Shown: positions 45,140 to 54,647, counted from the stretch's first letter. The stretch is DNA of 64,000 bases from Nocardioides cremeus (GCF_030518195.1 NZ_JAULSC010000006.1:120908-184907); one strand, 5' to 3'. The notes: a model not told the origin generated them from the sequence alone. Program-made: numbers and translations.

Positions 45140-45684
45140 GCGCACAGGCGCGCACGGGCCAGCCGCACCAGCTCGACCAGGTCGGCCTCGGGGTCGGGCA
45201 GCGCGTCGACCGGCCACCACCGCAGGTCGAGGGACTCCTCGCTGAGTGCGTGCTGCTCGTCGCCGGCGACCGCCACGAAGCGCACGTCGAGGTGGTGCAC
45301 CGGCCGCTCGGGCGGGCCGCCGCAGAAGGGGACCGGGTGGGCGCTGAGCTGCACCGGGACCGGGTCGAGGTGCAGCCCGGCCAGCCCGGACTCCTCGGTG
45401 GCCTCGCGCAGCGCCGCCGCGGCCAGGGTCGGGTCGGCCTCCTCGCAGTGCCCGCCCAGCTGGAACCAGCGCCGGGCCTTGGCGTGCAGGGTCAGCAGCA
45501 CCCGCTCCCGGTCGGCGCTGAGCACCAGGGTGCTCGCCGTCAGGTGGTCGGGGCGGCCCTCGCGGCGCAGCGCGTCGGGGTCGGCGTGCAGCTGCGCGAC
45601 GTAGCGCTCACGCAGCTCCTCCTGGCCCGCGTCGGGGGCCGACCAGCCCGAGAGCAGCGCCAGCGCGTCGGCGTGCAGGCTCAC
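45079..45684 (-). CDS. NUDIX hydrolase
   Basis: 201 residues from a GTG overlapping the upstream metalloprotease stop (GTGA). The Nudix box GGHCEEADPTLAAAALREATEESG has the REx2EE core. It hydrolyses an unknown nucleoside-diphosphate-linked compound. The last 20 residues (SGSSGSSGSS then a basic end) are encoded opposite the DEPDEPDEPD repeat of the M48 gene, so a shorter ancestral C terminus is possible. Confidence 0.82.
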   Translation of the reverse strand: MSLHADALALLSGWSAPDAGQEELRERYVAQLHADPDALRREGRPDHLTASTLVLSADRERVLLTLHAKARRWFQLGGHCEEADPTLAAAALREATEESGLAGLHLDPVPVQLSAHPVPFCGGPPERPVHHLDVRFVAVAGDEQHALSEESLDLRWWPVDALPDPEADLVELVRLARARLCAQSGSSGSSGSSRAADQPIR

Positions 45685-47075
45685 TCGCCGTCGTCGCGCT
45701 GCTGGTCGTCGGGCTGCTCGCCACCGAGCAGCTTGGCCAGCTCGGCGTCGAAGTCGGCCTCGCTCAGCGCCTCGGGCGCGTTGGCCTCGTCGCGGAAGCC
45801 GAGCGGGTCGTCGAGGTCGGCCGAGGTCGGCAGCAGGTCGGGGTGGGTCCACACGCCGTCGCGGGCCTCGGGGCCCTGACGGGTGCGCAGCGAGCCCCAC
45901 AGGGTGGAGGCGTCGCGCAGCCGCCGCGGTCGCAGCTCGAGGCCCACCAGGGCCGCGAAGGTCTCCTCGGCGGGGCCACCGGCCGCGCGGCGGCGGCGTA
46001 CGGCCTCCTGCAGCTTGGCGGCGGAGGGCATCTTGCCCTCGGTGGCCTGGCTGACCACCTCGTCGACCCAGCCCTCGACGAGGGCGAGCACGATCTCGAG
46101 CCGCTCGAGCGCGGCCACCTGCAGCGGCGACTTGGGCAGGTCGAAGAGCCCGCCCTCGAGCAGCTGCTGCACCGACTCGGGGTTGCTGGGGTCGACGCCG
46201 CGCATCTGCTCCTCGAGGCGCTCCTGGATCGCCTCGGTGTTGATGTCGATGCCGCGCCCGTAGTCCTTGACCGCGCCGAGCACGTGGTCGCGCAGCCACG
46301 GGACGCTGCCGTAGAGGCGCTGGTGAGCGGCCTCGCGCAGGGCCAGGTAGAGCAGCACGTCGTCGTAGCCGACGTCGAGGCCCTCGGCGAACGTCTCGAT
46401 GTTGGCCGGCAGCAGCGCCGCGCGACCGGCGGGCGCCAGCGGCAGGCCGACGTCGGAGACCGAGAGCACCTCGGAGGCCAGGGTGCCGATGCCCGAGCCG
46501 GCCTGGGTGGCCAGCATCGAGCCCATGAAGGTGCCGAGCATGCCCAGCAGCGGGCCGCCCATGGCGCGCGCCTCCTCGGGCAGGGCGCTCGAGAGCGACT
46601 GGGTGGACTGGGCGGCGACCGGCTCGACCAGCCCGCGCCAGACCTCCTGGGTGCCCACGACCCACTCGGCGCGGCTCCAGGCGCTGGTGCTGGTGATCGC
46701 CGAGGGCAGGTCGGTGGCGGCGTCGAGCCAGTGGTCGGCCAGCCCCAGGGCGTCGGCGACCGCGTCCTTCTGGCGCTGCGACGGGCTGGGGTCGGGCTGC
46801 TGGGCCACGGTCTTGCGGGCGGTGTCGACCGCGAGGTCCCAGTTGACCGGGCCCTCGTAGGGCTGCATCAGCGACTGGATCTGGCTCATGATCTGGTTGA
46901 GGTCGGGCATCTTGCCGCCGAACATCGCGCTCAGGTCGGGCATCTGCCCGCCGGCGCCGCCCATGGCGCCCATCGGGCCGCCGGCACCGAAGAGGTGCTC
47001 GAAGGGCGTGCCCTTGAAGGGGTTCTGCTGCTCGTCGTCGCCGTCGCCGGGGCCGTCCGCAGGCTTGTCAGTCAT
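45681..47075 (-). CDS. Zinc-dependent metalloprotease, DUF2342 family
   Basis: 464 residues. An N-terminal Gly/Met-rich low-complexity region (MGAMGGAGGQMPD) precedes a helical domain. The putative metal site is in LYLALREAAHQRLYG with a following Glu-rich helix. The family is widespread in actinobacteria (Rv3195 equivalent), often annotated as hydrolase or F420-biosynthesis-associated, without proof. It heads an operon with the Nudix gene and is divergent from moaE. Confidence 0.84.
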   Translation of the reverse strand: MTDKPADGPGDGDDEQQNPFKGTPFEHLFGAGGPMGAMGGAGGQMPDLSAMFGGKMPDLNQIMSQIQSLMQPYEGPVNWDLAVDTARKTVAQQPDPSPSQRQKDAVADALGLADHWLDAATDLPSAITSTSAWSRAEWVVGTQEVWRGLVEPVAAQSTQSLSSALPEEARAMGGPLLGMLGTFMGSMLATQAGSGIGTLASEVLSVSDVGLPLAPAGRAALLPANIETFAEGLDVGYDDVLLYLALREAAHQRLYGSVPWLRDHVLGAVKDYGRGIDINTEAIQERLEEQMRGVDPSNPESVQQLLEGGLFDLPKSPLQVAALERLEIVLALVEGWVDEVVSQATEGKMPSAAKLQEAVRRRRAAGGPAEETFAALVGLELRPRRLRDASTLWGSLRTRQGPEARDGVWTHPDLLPTSADLDDPLGFRDEANAPEALSEADFDAELAKLLGGEQPDDQQRDDGE

Positions 47076-47151
47076 GGGGTCAGGCTACGCCGGGGCGCCC
47101 AAGGCCGGCAGGCCCCGGTGGCGGCCCGCCCGTACGCCGTAGGCTCGGGTC

Positions 47152-47589
47152 GTGACCAGCAGCACACCCCCTGTCGTCCGCCTCGTCGACCTGCGCGAGA
47201 CCCCGCTCGAGGTCGAGGAGGTGATGGCGGCGCTCGACGACGACGCCGCCGGCGGCCTGACCCTGTTCGTGGGCCGGGTGCGCGACCACGACGGCGGCAA
47301 GGGCGTCGTGGGCCTCGACTACTCCGCCCACCCCACCGCCCTGGCCCGGCTGCGCGAGGTCTGCGAGCAGGTCGCGGCCGACCACGACGTGCAGGGCGTC
47401 GCCGCCCTGCACCGCACCGGCTCGCTGGCCATCGGTGACGTCGCCGTCGTGGTGGCCACCGTCGCCAGCCACCGCGGGCAGGCCTTCGCCGCCTCCCGCG
47501 ACCTCATCGACACACTCAAGTCAGAGGTGCCGATCTGGAAGCACCAGCGCTTCACCGACGGCCAGGACGAGTGGGTCGGCACCCCCTGA
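47152..47589 (+). CDS. moaE: Molybdopterin synthase catalytic subunit MoaE
   Basis: 145 residues. FVGRVRDHDGGKGVVGLDY, the HRTGSLAIGDVAV segment, SHRGQAF and the active-site lysine region KSEVPIWKHQRF are present. It uses MoaD thiocarboxylate to put dithiolene sulfurs into precursor Z. No moaD is adjacent; MoeZ at 20790 could charge it. Leaderless-type GTG (TAGGCT at 47140, 6 nt gap). Confidence 0.93.
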   Translation: MTSSTPPVVRLVDLRETPLEVEEVMAALDDDAAGGLTLFVGRVRDHDGGKGVVGLDYSAHPTALARLREVCEQVAADHDVQGVAALHRTGSLAIGDVAVVVATVASHRGQAFAASRDLIDTLKSEVPIWKHQRFTDGQDEWVGTP

Positions 47590-47646
47590 CCACGAGCTTC
47601 GGCGTGGCAGCCGGGCCGTGCGCCTCCGGGTCCCTAGCCTGGGGGA

Positions 47647-47877
47647 GTGGAGATCCTGCTGTGGCTGGTGCCGGCCGTGCTGGTCACGGTCGGGGCGATG
47701 GGCTGGGTCGGCTGGGCCGGGCGCGAGCCCCGCGAGGTCGACCGCGAGGTGATGGTGCGGCGCCTGGCGAAGGGGATGGCGCGCGAGACGCCGCTGCGCT
47801 ACGCCGCACCCCGCCCCGAGCGCGACCGCAGCACCGGCATCGCCGTCCGCCCCTCCCGGGCACGCAAGGCCTCCTGA
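47647..47877 (+). CDS. Small membrane protein, unknown
   Basis: 76 residues with one N-terminal membrane helix (LLWLVPAVLVTVGAMGWVGW) and a basic cytoplasmic tail rich in Arg. Leaderless-type GTG (TAGCCT at 47635, 6 nt gap). It sits between moaE and the YlbL-type protease and may be co-expressed with the latter. No family recognised. Confidence 0.68.
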   Translation: MEILLWLVPAVLVTVGAMGWVGWAGREPREVDREVMVRRLAKGMARETPLRYAAPRPERDRSTGIAVRPSRARKAS

Positions 47878-47912
47878 CCAGCCCTCTTGGCGGGTGATGA
47901 GAAGGTGTGGCC

Positions 47913-48962
47913 ATGAGCCAGCGCCTGATCGCCGCCCTCGTCGCGGCGCCGTTGGTGCTCGCGCTGTTCGTGGCGGCCTGGTTCACCTCGCTGCCCTACG
48001 CCACCTACCAGCCCGGGCCGACCGTCGACGTGCTCGACCAGCCCGACGGCTCCGAGACGATCCAGGTGCGGGGCGTGAAGACCTACCGCGACGCCGGTGA
48101 GCTGCGCCTGACCACGGTCAGCGTCAGCCCGGTGGGCAAGCGGCTCTCGCTGCCCGAGCTGATGTGGGCGTGGTTCGACGAGGAGGAGGCGGTGCTGCCC
48201 TACGACTACGTGCACCCCGACGACGTCACCGCCGAGGAGGACGAGCGCCAGGGCGCGGTGTCGATGGTGACCTCCCAGGACGTGGCGATCGCCAACGCGC
48301 TCGAGGCCCTCGACTACGAGGTCGAGTCGGCGCTGCAGGTCGCCTACGTCGTGCCCGACAGCCCCGCCGACGGCAAGCTCGAGGTGCGCGACGTCGTGCT
48401 GCGCATCGACGGCGAGCAGGTGGAGTCGCCCCAGATGCTGGTGGACTCCATCCGCGACACGCCCGCGGGCGAGCCGGTCACCCTGCAGGTCGAGCGGGAC
48501 GGCAAGAAGCGTGACGTCGAGCTGACCCCGGAGAAGGACCCCGACGACGGCGTGCAGCGCGTCGGGTTCACGCCCGGCCAGGGCTTCCGCTACCCCTTCG
48601 ACGTGTCGGTCAACATCGACCCCAACATCGGCGGCCCCAGCGCCGGGCTGATGTTCGCGCTGGGCATCTACGACACCCTCACCGAGGGCTCGCTGACCGG
48701 TGGCGGCACCGTCGCCGGCACCGGCACCCTCGACCTCGAGGGCGCGGTGGGGCCCATCGGGGGTATCCAGCAGAAGATCGCGGGCGCCGAGCGCGACGGC
48801 GCCGAGCTGTTCCTGGTGCCGCCCGACGACTGCGACCAGGCGCTGGGCGTCGACGACGGCAGCCCGCGCCTGGTGCGCGCCGAGACCTTCGAGAGCGCGC
48901 TGGCCGCGGTCCAGGCCTGGGCCGACGACCCCGACGCCGACCTCCCGAGCTGCGAGGACTGA
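47913..48962 (+). CDS. YlbL-type PDZ and Lon-like (S16) membrane protease
   Basis: 349 residues from the ATG at 47913 with AGAAGG upstream (GTG 47907 possible). N-terminal membrane anchor, a PDZ domain (SPADGKLEVRDVVLRIDG), then an S16 Lon-like domain with catalytic Ser in NIGGPSAGLMF and Lys in GGIQQKIAGA. It faces outside the membrane. Family members are implicated in envelope protein quality control. The next gene starts one base into its stop (TGATG). Confidence 0.9.
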   Translation: MSQRLIAALVAAPLVLALFVAAWFTSLPYATYQPGPTVDVLDQPDGSETIQVRGVKTYRDAGELRLTTVSVSPVGKRLSLPELMWAWFDEEEAVLPYDYVHPDDVTAEEDERQGAVSMVTSQDVAIANALEALDYEVESALQVAYVVPDSPADGKLEVRDVVLRIDGEQVESPQMLVDSIRDTPAGEPVTLQVERDGKKRDVELTPEKDPDDGVQRVGFTPGQGFRYPFDVSVNIDPNIGGPSAGLMFALGIYDTLTEGSLTGGGTVAGTGTLDLEGAVGPIGGIQQKIAGAERDGAELFLVPPDDCDQALGVDDGSPRLVRAETFESALAAVQAWADDPDADLPSCED

Positions 48963-49606
48963 TGACCGACCCGAAGGACGAGACCCCCGTGGACCCCGTG
49001 GACGAGACCCCCGTGCCCGCCGACCAGCTCGCCGACCTCGACGTCGACCCGGCGCTGGCCGCGGCGGTGCTGGAGATCGAGAAGCACGCCAGCGAGGCCG
49101 GCTGGGACCAGCCGGCCCGGCTCTTCGCGCTGGTCGACACCGCCCAGCTGGTCGCCCACGAGCCCCAGCTGGCCGCCGCGATGGGGCTCGACGCCTCCTC
49201 CGAGCGCGGCTCGCTGACCTCGGTCGAGCAGGACCAGCTCGACCCCTCCCAGCAGCTCGAGCGGGTGCTCGAGACCATCGCCTGGCCCGCCGAGGTCACC
49301 GGGTGCGCCGCCGTCGTCGAGCGGCTCGTGCTGCCGCCCGAGGCCGACGGCGAGCTGCCCGAGGACCCCGACGAGGCGGCGGCGTACGCCCGCGAGCACC
49401 CGGCGCGCCAGGAGCTGCGGATGGTGGCCGGGGTGACCCGTGAGGGGTCGCGCTACTGCGCGATGCGCTTCCGCAGCCACGACGACGACACCAAGGTGGT
49501 CGGTGGGGCCGAGCTGGTGCCGGCGCTCCTGGAGCTGCTCGACGCCACCCTGACCGACGACGACCACATGAACGACCAGATGAACGACGAGAGGCACCAC
49601 CCGTGA
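48962..49606 (+). CDS. PPA1309 family protein
   Basis: 214 residues, acidic. The N terminus has a repeated PVDPVDETPVP segment. The body (AVLEIEKHASEAGWDQPARLFALV, SRYCAMRFRSHDDD) matches the actinobacterial PPA1309 family of unknown function. It is translationally coupled on both sides: TGATG with the protease and GTGA with the UPF0182 gene. The family therefore may assist envelope protein handling (inference). Confidence 0.85.
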   Translation: MTDPKDETPVDPVDETPVPADQLADLDVDPALAAAVLEIEKHASEAGWDQPARLFALVDTAQLVAHEPQLAAAMGLDASSERGSLTSVEQDQLDPSQQLERVLETIAWPAEVTGCAAVVERLVLPPEADGELPEDPDEAAAYAREHPARQELRMVAGVTREGSRYCAMRFRSHDDDTKVVGGAELVPALLELLDATLTDDDHMNDQMNDERHHP

Positions 49607-52600
49607 GCGAGACCTTCGGCCCCGAGCCGCCGGCAGCCGCCCCCCAGGCCCCTGCGACCAGCGGGCGCTCGCGCGCCCTGGTGATCACCGCCGGCGTCCT
49701 CATCGCGCTCTTCTTCGCGCTGACGACGTTCTCGGGCTTCTACACCGACCGGCTCTGGTACGTCTCCGGGGGCTACGGCGAGGTCTTCTCCACCATGCTG
49801 TGGACCCGCGTCGCGCTGTTCTTCGTGTTCGGCCTGGTGATGGCGGCCGTCGTGGCGCTCAACGTGGTGCTGGCCTACCGGCTGCGCCCGGTCTTCGCCG
49901 GCATGGGCGACACCAACGGGATGGGGCGCTACCGCGACGCGATCACCCCGATCCGGCGCTGGGTGGTGCTCGGCGTGGCCGTGGTGCTCGCGCTCTTCTC
50001 CGGCACCTCGGGTGCCGGCGCGTGGCGCACCTACCTGCTGTGGCGCAACGGCAACGACTTCGGCACCGAGGACGCGCAGTTCGGCCGTGACATCGGCTTC
50101 TTCGTCTTCGACCTGCCCTGGCTGCACTTCCTGGTCGACTTCGCGATGGCGGTCTTCGTGGTCTCGCTGCTGGCCGCCGCGCTGACCCACTACCTGTACG
50201 GCGGCATCTCGCTGCAGACGCCGGGCGACCGGCTGACCGGGGCCGCGCAGGCGCAGCTCTCGCTGCTGCTGGGCCTGTTCGTGCTGGCCAAGGGCGCCGA
50301 CTACTGGCTCGACCGCTTCGACCTGGTCAGCCAGTCCGGGGCGCTGATCACCGGCATCACCTACACCGACGACAACGCGGTGCTGCCGGCCAAGAACATC
50401 CTGCTGGGCATCTCGATCATCTGCGCGGTGCTCTTCTTCCTCAACGTGTGGCGCCGCACCTGGATGCTGCCCTCGGTCGGCATCGCGCTGCTGGCCCTCT
50501 CGGCGATCCTGCTGGGCGTCATCTGGCCCGGCATCGTCCAGCAGTTCCAGGTCAACCCCTCCGAGCCCGACCGCGAGCGTCCCTACATCGAGCGCAACAT
50601 CGAGGCGACCAGGGCGGCGTACGACCTGACCGACGTGGAGGTGGAGGGCTACACGCCCGACACCCAGATCGGCTCGTCGCTGGCCTCCCTCGACGACCAG
50701 ACCAAGTCGGTGCCGCTGGTCGACCCGCAGGTGGTGCGCCCGGCATTCGAGCAGACCCAGCAGGTGCGTGCCTACTACTCGGTGGCCGACGTCCTCGACG
50801 TGGACCGCTACGACATCGACGGCGTCGACCGCGCCCTGGTGCTCGGCGTGCGCGAGCTCAACCCCGAGGGCGTGCCCGACCCGTCCTGGAACAACCTGCA
50901 CACCGTCTACACCCACGGCAACGGCATCATCGCCGCCTACGCCAACCAGCGCGACCGTGACGACGACGCGCAGATCGACACCGAGACCGCGGGCGCGGGC
51001 GACGTGGGGATCGAGTGGGCCCAGGGCACCAACGCCGGCGAGCAGGACCTCGCCGACGCCACGGGCGGCTTCGAGCCGCGCGTCTACTACGGCGAGCAGA
51101 GCCCCAACTACTCGGTGGTCGGCAAGCCGTCGGAGGACGCCACGGCCGTGGAGCTGAACCTGCCGGCCGTGGGCTCGGAGGTCGACGACACCACCACGAC
51201 CTTCGAGGGCGACGGCGACGCCGGTGTCGGCGGTGTCTTCAACCAGCTGATGTTCGCGATCAAGTTCGGCGAGCCGAACTTCCTGCTCTCCGAGCGGGTC
51301 AACGAGAACTCGCGCGTGCTCTACGACCGCGAGCCGGCGCTGCGCGTCGAGAAGGTCGCCCCGTGGCTGACCGTCGACTCCGACCCCTACCCGGCCGTCG
51401 TCGACGGGCGGATCGTGTGGATCCTCGACGGGTACACGGTCACCGACCGCTACCCGCTGGCCGAGCGCGAGTCGTTCGACGAGATGACCGACGACGCCCT
51501 GGCGCCCGAGACCACGGGCCTGCAGACGCTGCCCACCGACGAGATCAACTACATGCGCAACGCGGTCAAGGCGACCGTCGACGCGTACGACGGCTCGGTG
51601 ACCCTCTACGAGTGGGACACCGAGGACCCGATCCTGCAGGCCTGGAAGGCCGCCTTCCCCGGCACCGTCGAGCCCCGCGAGGAGATCTCCGACGAGCTGC
51701 TGCGCCACCTGCGCTACCCCGAGGACCTCTTCAAGGTGCAGCGCTACCAGTTCGCGCGCTACCACGTCACCGACCCGGGCGACTGGTACCAGGGCAACAA
51801 CCGCTGGGAGGTGCCCGAGGACCCCGACGTCAGCGGCACGTTCCAGCCGCCCTACCGCCTGTTCATCGACAACCCGGGTGTCGCGGGCGACGAGGAGGAC
51901 TTCTCGCTGACCTCGGTCTACGTGCCCTACCGCAAGAACAACCTGGCCTCCTTCGTGTCGGTCAACTCCGACGCCACGGACGAGGAGGGGTACGGTGACA
52001 TGCGGGTGCTCGAGCTGCCCAACGAGCAGACGCCGGGTCCGGCCCTGGTGGCCAACCAGTTCGCCTCCGACCCCGACGTGGCCGACCTGCTGGCGCAGTT
52101 CAACCGCTCGGGTGCCCGCCCGGTGCGAGGCAACCTGCTCACGCTGCCGGTCAACGACGGGCTGATGTACGTGCAGCCGGTCTACGCGCTGCGTGAGCTC
52201 TCCGACGCCAGCTTCCCGATCCTGCGCTACGTGCTGACCAAGTACGGCGACAACATCGGCATCGGCTCGACGCTGCGCGACTCGCTGGAGGACCTGATCC
52301 GCTCCTCGGGCATCACCCCGGAGCAGACCGGCAACAACAACGGCGGCAACGGTGGCAACGGCGGCAACGGCGGCGGGAACACCGGCGGCGAGGCGCCCAC
52401 CGGCACCGTGCAGGAGCAGATCGACCGGCTGCTGCAGCGCGCCGAGAACGCCTTCAACGCCGCCGACGAGGCCATCGCCGACGGTGACCTGGGCGAGTAC
52501 CAGCGCCAGGTGACGATCGCCCAGGACGCGATCGCCGAGGCGCTGGACCTGACGGGCGCCGGCGACGACGTCGACGACAGCACCGACGGCAGCACCGACG

Positions 52601-52653
52601 GCGGCACCGACGTCGACCCGGGCACCGACGCCGAGACCGGCGACGAGGGCTGA
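49603..52653 (+). CDS. UPF0182 family large membrane protein
   Basis: 1016 residues. Seven or so membrane helices in the first 330 residues, then a large extracytoplasmic domain. The C-terminal region is low complexity, Asn/Gly-rich (about residues 908-930) and Asp/Thr/Gly-rich at the end. The family is conserved beside YlbL-type proteases in actinobacteria (Rv3193c). Function unknown, probably in envelope maintenance. GTG start overlaps the preceding stop. A strong terminator follows. Confidence 0.92.
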   Translation: MSETFGPEPPAAAPQAPATSGRSRALVITAGVLIALFFALTTFSGFYTDRLWYVSGGYGEVFSTMLWTRVALFFVFGLVMAAVVALNVVLAYRLRPVFAGMGDTNGMGRYRDAITPIRRWVVLGVAVVLALFSGTSGAGAWRTYLLWRNGNDFGTEDAQFGRDIGFFVFDLPWLHFLVDFAMAVFVVSLLAAALTHYLYGGISLQTPGDRLTGAAQAQLSLLLGLFVLAKGADYWLDRFDLVSQSGALITGITYTDDNAVLPAKNILLGISIICAVLFFLNVWRRTWMLPSVGIALLALSAILLGVIWPGIVQQFQVNPSEPDRERPYIERNIEATRAAYDLTDVEVEGYTPDTQIGSSLASLDDQTKSVPLVDPQVVRPAFEQTQQVRAYYSVADVLDVDRYDIDGVDRALVLGVRELNPEGVPDPSWNNLHTVYTHGNGIIAAYANQRDRDDDAQIDTETAGAGDVGIEWAQGTNAGEQDLADATGGFEPRVYYGEQSPNYSVVGKPSEDATAVELNLPAVGSEVDDTTTTFEGDGDAGVGGVFNQLMFAIKFGEPNFLLSERVNENSRVLYDREPALRVEKVAPWLTVDSDPYPAVVDGRIVWILDGYTVTDRYPLAERESFDEMTDDALAPETTGLQTLPTDEINYMRNAVKATVDAYDGSVTLYEWDTEDPILQAWKAAFPGTVEPREEISDELLRHLRYPEDLFKVQRYQFARYHVTDPGDWYQGNNRWEVPEDPDVSGTFQPPYRLFIDNPGVAGDEEDFSLTSVYVPYRKNNLASFVSVNSDATDEEGYGDMRVLELPNEQTPGPALVANQFASDPDVADLLAQFNRSGARPVRGNLLTLPVNDGLMYVQPVYALRELSDASFPILRYVLTKYGDNIGIGSTLRDSLEDLIRSSGITPEQTGNNNGGNGGNGGNGGGNTGGEAPTGTVQEQIDRLLQRAENAFNAADEAIADGDLGEYQRQVTIAQDAIAEALDLTGAGDDVDDSTDGSTDGGTDVDPGTDAETGDEG

Positions 52654-52668
52654 GACCCACCTCACGGA

Positions 52669-52703
52669 CCCCGGGGCGCATCCGATTTGGAGGCGCCCCG
52701 GGG
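52669..52703 (+). terminator. Terminator after UPF0182 gene
   Basis: CCCCGGGGCGC and GCGCCCCGGGG form an 11-bp perfect stem, followed by CCTTGTGT. Confidence 0.75.
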
Positions 52704-52728
52704 CCTTGTGTAAGTTGGTGATCACCGA

Positions 52729-52802
52729 CGCGGGGTGGAGCAGCTCGGTAGCTCGCTGGGCTCATAACCCAGAGGTCGCAGGTTCAAATCCTGCCCCCGC
52801 TA
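52729..52802 (+). tRNA. Initiator tRNA-fMet (CAT anticodon)
   Basis: A cloverleaf closes: acceptor CGCGGGG with CCCCGCT, leaving the first pair mismatched (C1/T72), D arm with AGCAGCTCGGTAGCT, anticodon CAT at 52763-52765 flanked by GGG and CCC pairs, and T arm GCAGG-TTCAAAT-CCTGC. The mismatched first pair and three G:C anticodon pairs are the initiator hallmarks. CCA is not encoded. An integrase gene begins pointing toward it 184 nt downstream, so its 3' part is probably the attachment site. Confidence 0.95.
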
Positions 52803-52807
52803 CAAGA

Positions 52808-52849
52808 AAGTGGCCCCTGACCTGCGGAAACGCAGATCGGGGGCCACTT
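52808..52849. terminator. Long hairpin between the tRNA and the integrase
   Basis: Arms 52808-52826 and 52831-52849 pair over 19 bp with one mismatch and one G-T, loop GAAA, then CCTTCTT. It may terminate the tRNA transcript and the incoming integrase transcript. The remaining 137 nt to the integrase stop show no gene. Confidence 0.7.
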
Positions 52850-52986
52850 ACCTTCTTGAGTCACATTGCCTTATGTCGCGTTTATGTCCCAGAAACCTTT
52901 GCGCGGGTGACCCACTCTGGTACCGAGTTGGGGCCGGCGTTGGGGCCAAGCAGATGCAGGGCTGGTGCTCGAAACACCCCAGGACG

Positions 52987-54165
52987 TCAGTCGTCTGATG
53001 CGGTCGTCGTGGCCTTGCCGGCGAAGGACTGAAGGATGTGCGTCACGTCAGGTGTGGTCCTGTCCTTCTCGATGTAGAACTCTTTGGTGATCGCATCTGA
53101 GGAGTGGCCCAGGACGCGGGCTGCGGTGTCCGAGTCGACCAGGCGGTCGATCAAGGTGGCGACGGTCTTGCGGAACGTGTGTGGCGTCACCCAGTCGAAG
53201 CCTGTGTCTGCTCGGATCGTGCGCCACCGCCGCTCGATGTTGCCGACCTGGTGCCAGGTGCCGTTACGGGTGGCGAAGACCGCGTTGTAGTGATTTGGTC
53301 GTTGCTCGATACGCCGCCTCATCAGAACATCGACAGCAAACGGCGGCAGCGCGATGGTGCGTTTTGAGGCGTCCGACTTCGGCTTGGGCTTCCGGTACGT
53401 GCCCTTTCCCGTCTCCGTCTTGATCGTGCCACTGATTGACACCGTCGGCGGGGTCGCACTCAAGTCGATGTCTGTCCATCGGATCGCGAGCACTTCTCCG
53501 ATCCGGCAGCCCGTGGCGAGCAGCAGGTCAACGATGTCGGGCATGTCCTGGTTCGGCTTTGGACCGGGTCGCTTTTTGGTCATCCAGGCGTCTACAGCAG
53601 AGCGGACGGCATTGAGATCTTCCACCGAGAGCGCTTGGACGTCCTTCTTCTGGCCTCGAAGCCGAGACGTGGAGGAGACCGGGTTGGCCGGGAGCGCATC
53701 GTCGATAACCGCGGCGTCGAACATCATCTTGAGGACCGTCTTGGTCTTCTTGCGGCGGCTGTGGGAGTCCTGCGACCTGATGAGCCGTTCCAGGCGACCA
53801 GCTGTTGCCTCGCGCAGGCGAATGTTGCCGATGGCTGGATTGATGACGTTTTCGATGATGCGTTGGTACTCGTTCGCGGTAGTTGCCTCGGAGCGCTGTT
53901 CGGCGCGATACAGCGAGAGCCAGATGTCGGCCACTTGGCTGATTCGCATGTCGGGGCCGATGAGGTCACCGGATGGGGCGCTTCGGTCGGCGATCTTGAC
54001 TTTGAGTTCTCGTACTGCGGCGGCGGCGCTTCGAGCGGTCCCCTTGATTTCGCGCGTGACGCCGTCGAAGTCGCGGAAGCGCGTTCGCGCGCGATACACG
54101 CCGGGACGCACCTCCTTCGTCGTGATGGTCCCGAATGTTCCGATGGGCAGCGGGGGGCGAGCCAT
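52987..54165 (-). CDS. Tyrosine-type site-specific integrase
   Basis: 392 residues: N-terminal Arm-type DNA-binding region, SAM-like core-binding domain (ISQVADIWLSLYRAEQRS), and catalytic domain with Arg in TGCRIGEVLAIRW, Lys near TIKTETGKG, HTFRKT (His and Arg), LGHSSD (His) and the nucleophile Tyr in EFYIEK. AAGGA lies 8 nt before the ATG. It would recombine the element at the tRNA-fMet gene. Transcribed toward the tRNA, directly behind the HTH gene. Confidence 0.93.
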   Translation of the reverse strand: MARPPLPIGTFGTITTKEVRPGVYRARTRFRDFDGVTREIKGTARSAAAAVRELKVKIADRSAPSGDLIGPDMRISQVADIWLSLYRAEQRSEATTANEYQRIIENVINPAIGNIRLREATAGRLERLIRSQDSHSRRKKTKTVLKMMFDAAVIDDALPANPVSSTSRLRGQKKDVQALSVEDLNAVRSAVDAWMTKKRPGPKPNQDMPDIVDLLLATGCRIGEVLAIRWTDIDLSATPPTVSISGTIKTETGKGTYRKPKPKSDASKRTIALPPFAVDVLMRRRIEQRPNHYNAVFATRNGTWHQVGNIERRWRTIRADTGFDWVTPHTFRKTVATLIDRLVDSDTAARVLGHSSDAITKEFYIEKDRTTPDVTHILQSFAGKATTTASDD

Positions 54166-54191
54166 GGGCGTTCCTTCTTGAGGTCTGAGCG

Positions 54192-54647
54192 CTACCGACG
54201 CCGTGGACGGGACCGTCGCGACATGGAACCTAGCGTGCTGGATGGTGCTAGGTGGTCACCCCTCGAGCCCCGGCCGTTGTCGTCGATGTCCATTTCCGCT
54301 TCGAGATCCAGTGTCTCGGCGTGGGCCTCGATCCAAGCATCAAGATCCGAACGGCGGTACCGCAGTGCACCGCCCGCCTTGACCGCGCGTGGTCCGAACC
54401 CCGGGCGTCGCGTGCGCCAGGTATAGAGCGTCGACTTCGCGATCCCGATGTAGGCAGCCGCTTGCGCAATGTTCATCGTGGCAGGGGTGAGTGCGAGCCG
54501 GCGGCGTTCTGTCGGGAGGGGCTCGTCGGAAGGCGGCGTGGCGTGTTCGCTCATGTCTGTGACGACATCCTCAAGGATGCGTTCGCTCTCCTGAGCAGCT
54601 AGCGGTCGGTGGCCGCCGACGCTGAGGGTCTCCTTCACCGTTTCCAT
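54192..54647 (-). CDS. Excisionase-type helix-turn-helix protein
   Basis: 151 residues from the ATG at 54647 with GGAGGAGAC upstream. The central HTH (MNIAQAAAYIGIAKSTLYTW ... RYRRSDLDAWIEAH) is of the AlpA/MerR-like excisionase class. The N-terminal extension of about 55 residues and the basic tail are uncommon. It is 26 nt upstream of the integrase and preceded by copy A of the bipartite repeat. Likely directs excision and may regulate the operon. Confidence 0.85.
   Translation of the reverse strand: METVKETLSVGGHRPLAAQESERILEDVVTDMSEHATPPSDEPLPTERRRLALTPATMNIAQAAAYIGIAKSTLYTWRTRRPGFGPRAVKAGGALRYRRSDLDAWIEAHAETLDLEAEMDIDDNGRGSRGDHLAPSSTLGSMSRRSRPRRR

Noticed and set aside
49453..52725. 1090-codon minus-strand frame opposite UPF0182
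   Set aside because: Same shadow effect; the plus-strand gene has clear membrane helices and family features.
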